The notes under the pieces were generated by a model that saw only the letters and a list, made by a program, of their open reading frames with translations, ran no database searches and was not told the origin of the DNA. From contig CP017245.1 in assembly GCA_001765415.1 (NCBI GenBank), positions 868,001 to 932,000 on the forward strand: DNA of 64,000 nt, in the 5' to 3' direction. Shown here one piece after another: positions 61,757-64,000 of this stretch. A program made the translations under genes and the position numbers. Position 1 is the first letter of the stretch. The number at the start of each line of letters is the position of its first letter. The DNA is from Candidatus Melainabacteria bacterium MEL.A1 (GTDB lineage: Bacteria > Cyanobacteriota > Vampirovibrionia > Gastranaerophilales > Gastranaerophilaceae).

Positions 61757-62401
61757 ATGAAAAAACTTTTATTAATACTTGCGATATTGTTATTATCACA
61801 AATCAAAGTATATAGTGCAGATGTTGTTCCGCAATATGTCAATACTCAACCAATTAGCACACTTGGAGTATATCAAGCTCCAAACGAAATTATTCTTTAT
61901 AGTGAGCCGGATGAAAGTTCTACTCTTGTCCACAGTATAAGTTGGATTGGCGAAAAAATTTTTCCTGAAAGCGTAAAACCACAAGACTTGTTTTTGGTTT
62001 ATATTCCTGCAAAAAACTTGGGATACCTGACAGTTACAGATGATACAGAAGATTGGGTTCAGGTAATCTATAACAATTCTACAGGTGCAAGAGGTTGGAT
62101 AAAAAAAGACGATCCGTATAGATTTTCAACTTGGGTAATGTTTTACAATATGTATGGAAGAAAATATGGTCTTAATATCTTGAAAGAAGCTCCTGATGAA
62201 GCGAAAGATTTGCACGCATCCACTGATGACAAATCCCAAATCATTGGAACGATTAATATGCCAATAAAGATTAACTTGAACTTGGTCAGAGGGAACTGGG
62301 CATTAGTGAGCGTTATGGACATTGATAAAACGCCAAAAACAGGATACGTAAGATGGCGTTCTGACAAAGGTATCAGATATTATTTTCCTGCAATTAAATA
62401 A
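61757..62401 (+). CDS. Secreted protein with SH3-like repeats
   Basis: 214 residues, signal peptide cleaved near 21 (QIKVYSAD). Two beta-rich segments read like bacterial SH3 domains: ILYSEPDESSTLVHS with the later WVQVIYNNSTGARGWIKKDD, and LKEAPDEAKDLH with NWALVSVMDIDK..KTGYVRW. Such domains bind peptidoglycan or other periplasmic ligands. No catalytic domain is joined. ATG 61757 follows AGAGGAA; co-transcription with pheT is likely. Confidence 0.65.
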   Translation: MKKLLLILAILLLSQIKVYSADVVPQYVNTQPISTLGVYQAPNEIILYSEPDESSTLVHSISWIGEKIFPESVKPQDLFLVYIPAKNLGYLTVTDDTEDWVQVIYNNSTGARGWIKKDDPYRFSTWVMFYNMYGRKYGLNILKEAPDEAKDLHASTDDKSQIIGTINMPIKINLNLVRGNWALVSVMDIDKTPKTGYVRWRSDKGIRYYFPAIK

Positions 62402-62442
62402 TATCTATAGTATCTGTAGCCGCATTATTTTTATTATTAATT

Positions 62443-63380
62443 CTAGTAAGGATAATTTGCCGGAATTTTCCAGTTATTTCCAATTACCTCTGCAGCACAT
62501 TCAATAGGAGTAATTCCTTTGTCTGTTCCTTTTTGAAATTTGAACACATCATAACATAATTTATTAGGCTTTTTAGCTCCGTTAACATCTATATAAAAAT
62601 AATTAACGTAGCTAGGCCTATCGTTTTCATCGGTCGTATAGTTAGGCAAGAAAATAACTGTTCCGTCAACCAATTTAAACAAGAGTCTTGATTCATTTGT
62701 TTCTAAAGACCAAAACAAACCAGACCATTTCACTCTATCTACATAACTATAACCACAATCGCTTTCATTAATGCAAATTTGTGGAGAATTAAAATAGGGT
62801 TTAATATAGATTGTCCAATATTCCTCAATATTCATCTGGGAACCTATAGGCCAATCTTTCATATCTCCATTATCAATTTCCGACAATCTAAAACCGTTTG
62901 CAACTGTAGCGTAAGATTTTTTAAATTGAGCCATTAAAACATTTTCTCTGTATTTTTGTACTAATGTAGGAATAGTCATCATAGCAACAACACCAATTAT
63001 ACCTAAGGTTATCAAAACCTCAGCAAGGGTAAAAGCTATTTTACTATTCATATATTTTTGCGAATAGTGAGAAGTAAAACGTGAATAGACCTTTTCAGAA
63101 AAATTTCGCTTTTGAGAGCCACGTCCTCCCTTATGAGGGAGGATTGAGGTGGGTGCTAATTGTGCAGTTTTTTCACAATCATGACAAATACCAGATTGCG
63201 CAACAAGTGCGCAATGACATGTATTAGTTATATTTTCGTCATTGTGAGGTTCTACTGAACCGAAACAATCTAGCTTTTTATTTGTTTTATTGCTACCAAA
63301 AAACGAACTAAAACCATTGTTATGAGAGGTTATTCGGCGATTGCCCCCCCCCCGATGAGCTTGTTTTCTTTGAATTTCAT
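62443..63380 (-). CDS. Prepilin D, frame broken at a ten-G tract, very long leader
   Basis: The prepilin part starts NSKIAFTLAEVLITLGIIGV. Its nearest ATG (63051) has no Shine-Dalgarno. The ATG with GAGAGGAA is at 63380; from it nine codons (ending KLI) enter ten G (63353-63344), and the frame then stops at GAATAA. With eleven G the frame runs without a stop for 97 codons to 63051 and on into the pilin, giving 312 residues with a 116-residue leader. That leader includes dispersed-repeat sequence (for example KVYSRFTSHYS). The mature part has several Cys and ends NNWKIPANYPY. Either the gene is off, or the short form from 63051 is made weakly. Confidence 0.78.
63066..63091. repeat. Dispersed repeat copy inside the prepilin D leader
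   Basis: AGTGAGAAGTAAAACGTGAA then TAGACC, one or two mismatches from the prepilin C copy, in the same frame relative to the pilin (KVYSRFTSHYS against KVFSRFTSHFS). Confidence 0.8.
63344..63353. repeat. Ten-base C/G homopolymer inside the prepilin D leader
   Basis: Ten C on the plus strand, preceded in the coding sense by AAGCTCATC as at prepilins A and B. The distance to the pilin-frame ATG is 292 nt, giving the same frame remainder (1) as the 115 nt at the other two loci. Confidence 0.9.
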
Positions 63381-63415
63381 ACTAAATTCCTCTCTTTCTT
63401 CCTATGAACATTTCT

Positions 63416-63444
63416 ATTTTAACAGATTTTTTTAAGTTTTTCAA
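63416..63444 (-). promoter_or_regulatory. Conserved sigma-70-like promoter of prepilin D
   Basis: Read leftward: TTGAAA (63444-63439), 17 nt, TAAAAT (63421-63416). The spacer sequence differs from prepilins A and B but boxes and spacing are the same. Confidence 0.75.
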
Positions 63445-63734
63445 GAGGGTATCCCAATTCTTCCACCGCATTTAACCCTCTCCCGTAATTTTAATGATAC
63501 GGTCTACTCACTATTCACCAATCACCATTCGATTATATTTTCCGATACGGTCTTTTCACGTTTCACTTAAACGAGACGCTTTTGACATCAATACCAAAAT
63601 TGCCTCTTTACCTCTAACCACTTATTTTCTTTACAATCCGAAAAAAACTCTCGACATTAAGTTTTGTTTAGTGTAGTATTAGGGTACTTGCGAATATAAA
63701 TAGTACAATTATTATAAATATAAGGAGATATAAA
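63445..63734. repeat. Repeat-bearing gap before rplI
   Basis: Contains GATACGGTCTACTCACTATTCAC (about 63496-63519) and CGATACGGTCTTTTCACGTTTCACTT (about 63543-63568), both members of the family seen at 5367 and 22499. It also has the CGCTTTTGACAT module. The last 60 bp before rplI should hold its promoter; a TATAAA near 63716 is a weak candidate. No gene seen. Confidence 0.6.
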
Positions 63735-64000
63735 ATGCAGGTTATATTGAAAAAAGATGTTCAAAACCTAGGTGAAGCAGGCGATATCGTTACTGTAAAA
63801 GACGGTTACGCTAGAAACTTTTTGCTTCCACAATCAGTTGCTGAAGTTGCTACTAAAGGCGCTTTGGAAAACAGAGAAAAGAATTTAGCTAGAATTAAAG
63901 CTAAACAAGAAAAATTACACGCAGAAGCTCTTGAAACAGCTAAGAAAATTGAAGAATTTGCTAAACTTGAACTTTCTGCAAAAGCAGGTGAATCTGGTAA
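63735..64000 (+). CDS. rplI: Ribosomal protein L9 (3' end outside window)
   Basis: The first 88 codons are visible. [19 protein letters not shown], then [12 protein letters not shown] is the L9 signature, followed by the long connecting helix rich in Lys and Glu. L9 binds 23S rRNA near the L1 stalk. AAGGAG lies 7 nt before the ATG. No rpsF or rpsR precedes it, so its usual operon is not present on this side. Confidence 0.96.
   Translation, partial: MQVILKKDVQNLGEAGDIVTVKDGYARNFLLPQSVAEVATKGALENREKNLARIKAKQEKLHAEALETAKKIEEFAKLELSAKAGESG

Noticed and set aside
62443..63051. ATG 63051 as the normal prepilin D start
   Set aside because: It gives a plausible short leader but has no Shine-Dalgarno or nearby promoter, while the upstream signals at 63380-63444 match prepilins A and B. 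Kept only as a minor alternative.

Overview
The window is a strongly AT-rich bacterial chromosome segment with short intergenic gaps and mostly housekeeping genes. The cell is Gram-negative in plan: it encodes an MlaA-type lipoprotein domain and an MCE protein (outer-membrane lipid transport), a heptosyltransferase-like enzyme and periplasmic TonB/TolA-like proteins. A fused VKOR-DsbA oxidase (a cyanobacterial habit), four prepilins with an AFTLAEVLITLG-type N-terminus, and several unplaced proteins of a recognisable style suggest a gut Gastranaerophilales/Melainabacteria (Vampirovibrionia) genome. That placement is inferred from protein style, not from a database search.

Layout. 1-6.5 kb: TPR-glycosyltransferase, unknown membrane protein, 62-bp tandem repeats, orphan DNA methyltransferase, mutL, aroF. 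6.5-14.3 kb: TPR proteins, queH, VKOR-DsbA, MshEN-like protein, asparaginase, prepilin A, upp, MCE protein. 14.3-21.1 kb: omega-like subunit, purine nucleoside phosphorylase, a large duplicated membrane protein, plsY and secreted proteins. 21-28.6 kb: prepilin B, a repeat-rich gap, a frameshifted acetyltransferase, an MlaA-hydrolase fusion, nucleotidyltransferase, EamA transporter, a double TonB-like protein and a GNAT. 28.6-34.1 kb: leftward operon ROK kinase - heptosyltransferase - GGDEF/HD-GYP - thiL - ispD. 34.1-45.4 kb: GH13 protein, a 1531-residue coiled-coil protein, trxA bracketed by inverted repeats, a DnaQ-like exonuclease, sugar-phosphate transporter, gmk, coaBC. 45.5-53.2 kb: Nif3, prepilin C with a divergent XRE regulator, tRNA-Gln, fusA, uppS, rdgB, a DUF559 gene inside inverted repeats and an unknown protein. 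53.3-64 kb: ileS, a glutamate-type symporter, an RgpF-like enzyme, pheT, prepilin D and the start of rplI.

The most striking signal is shared by prepilins A, B and D. Each has the same promoter (TTGAAA-17-TAAAAT), the same Shine-Dalgarno and a short conserved leader ending in a run of exactly ten G. As written, each leader frame stops a few codons after the run. One extra G would join the ATG in frame to the prepilin signal and body at all three loci; at locus D this opens 97 further stop-free codons. This looks like a family of G-tract phase-variable (or slippage-dependent) pilins, all out of frame in this sequence. Prepilin C lacks the tract and instead has a consensus promoter with a 14-bp palindrome next to an XRE regulator gene.

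Other themes are dispersed repeats, one of which supplies coding sequence for prepilin leaders; two single genes (trxA and DUF559) each enclosed in a roughly 535-bp inverted-repeat unit; and about ten genes whose -10 box lies 6-9 nt before the start codon, suggesting leaderless mRNAs.
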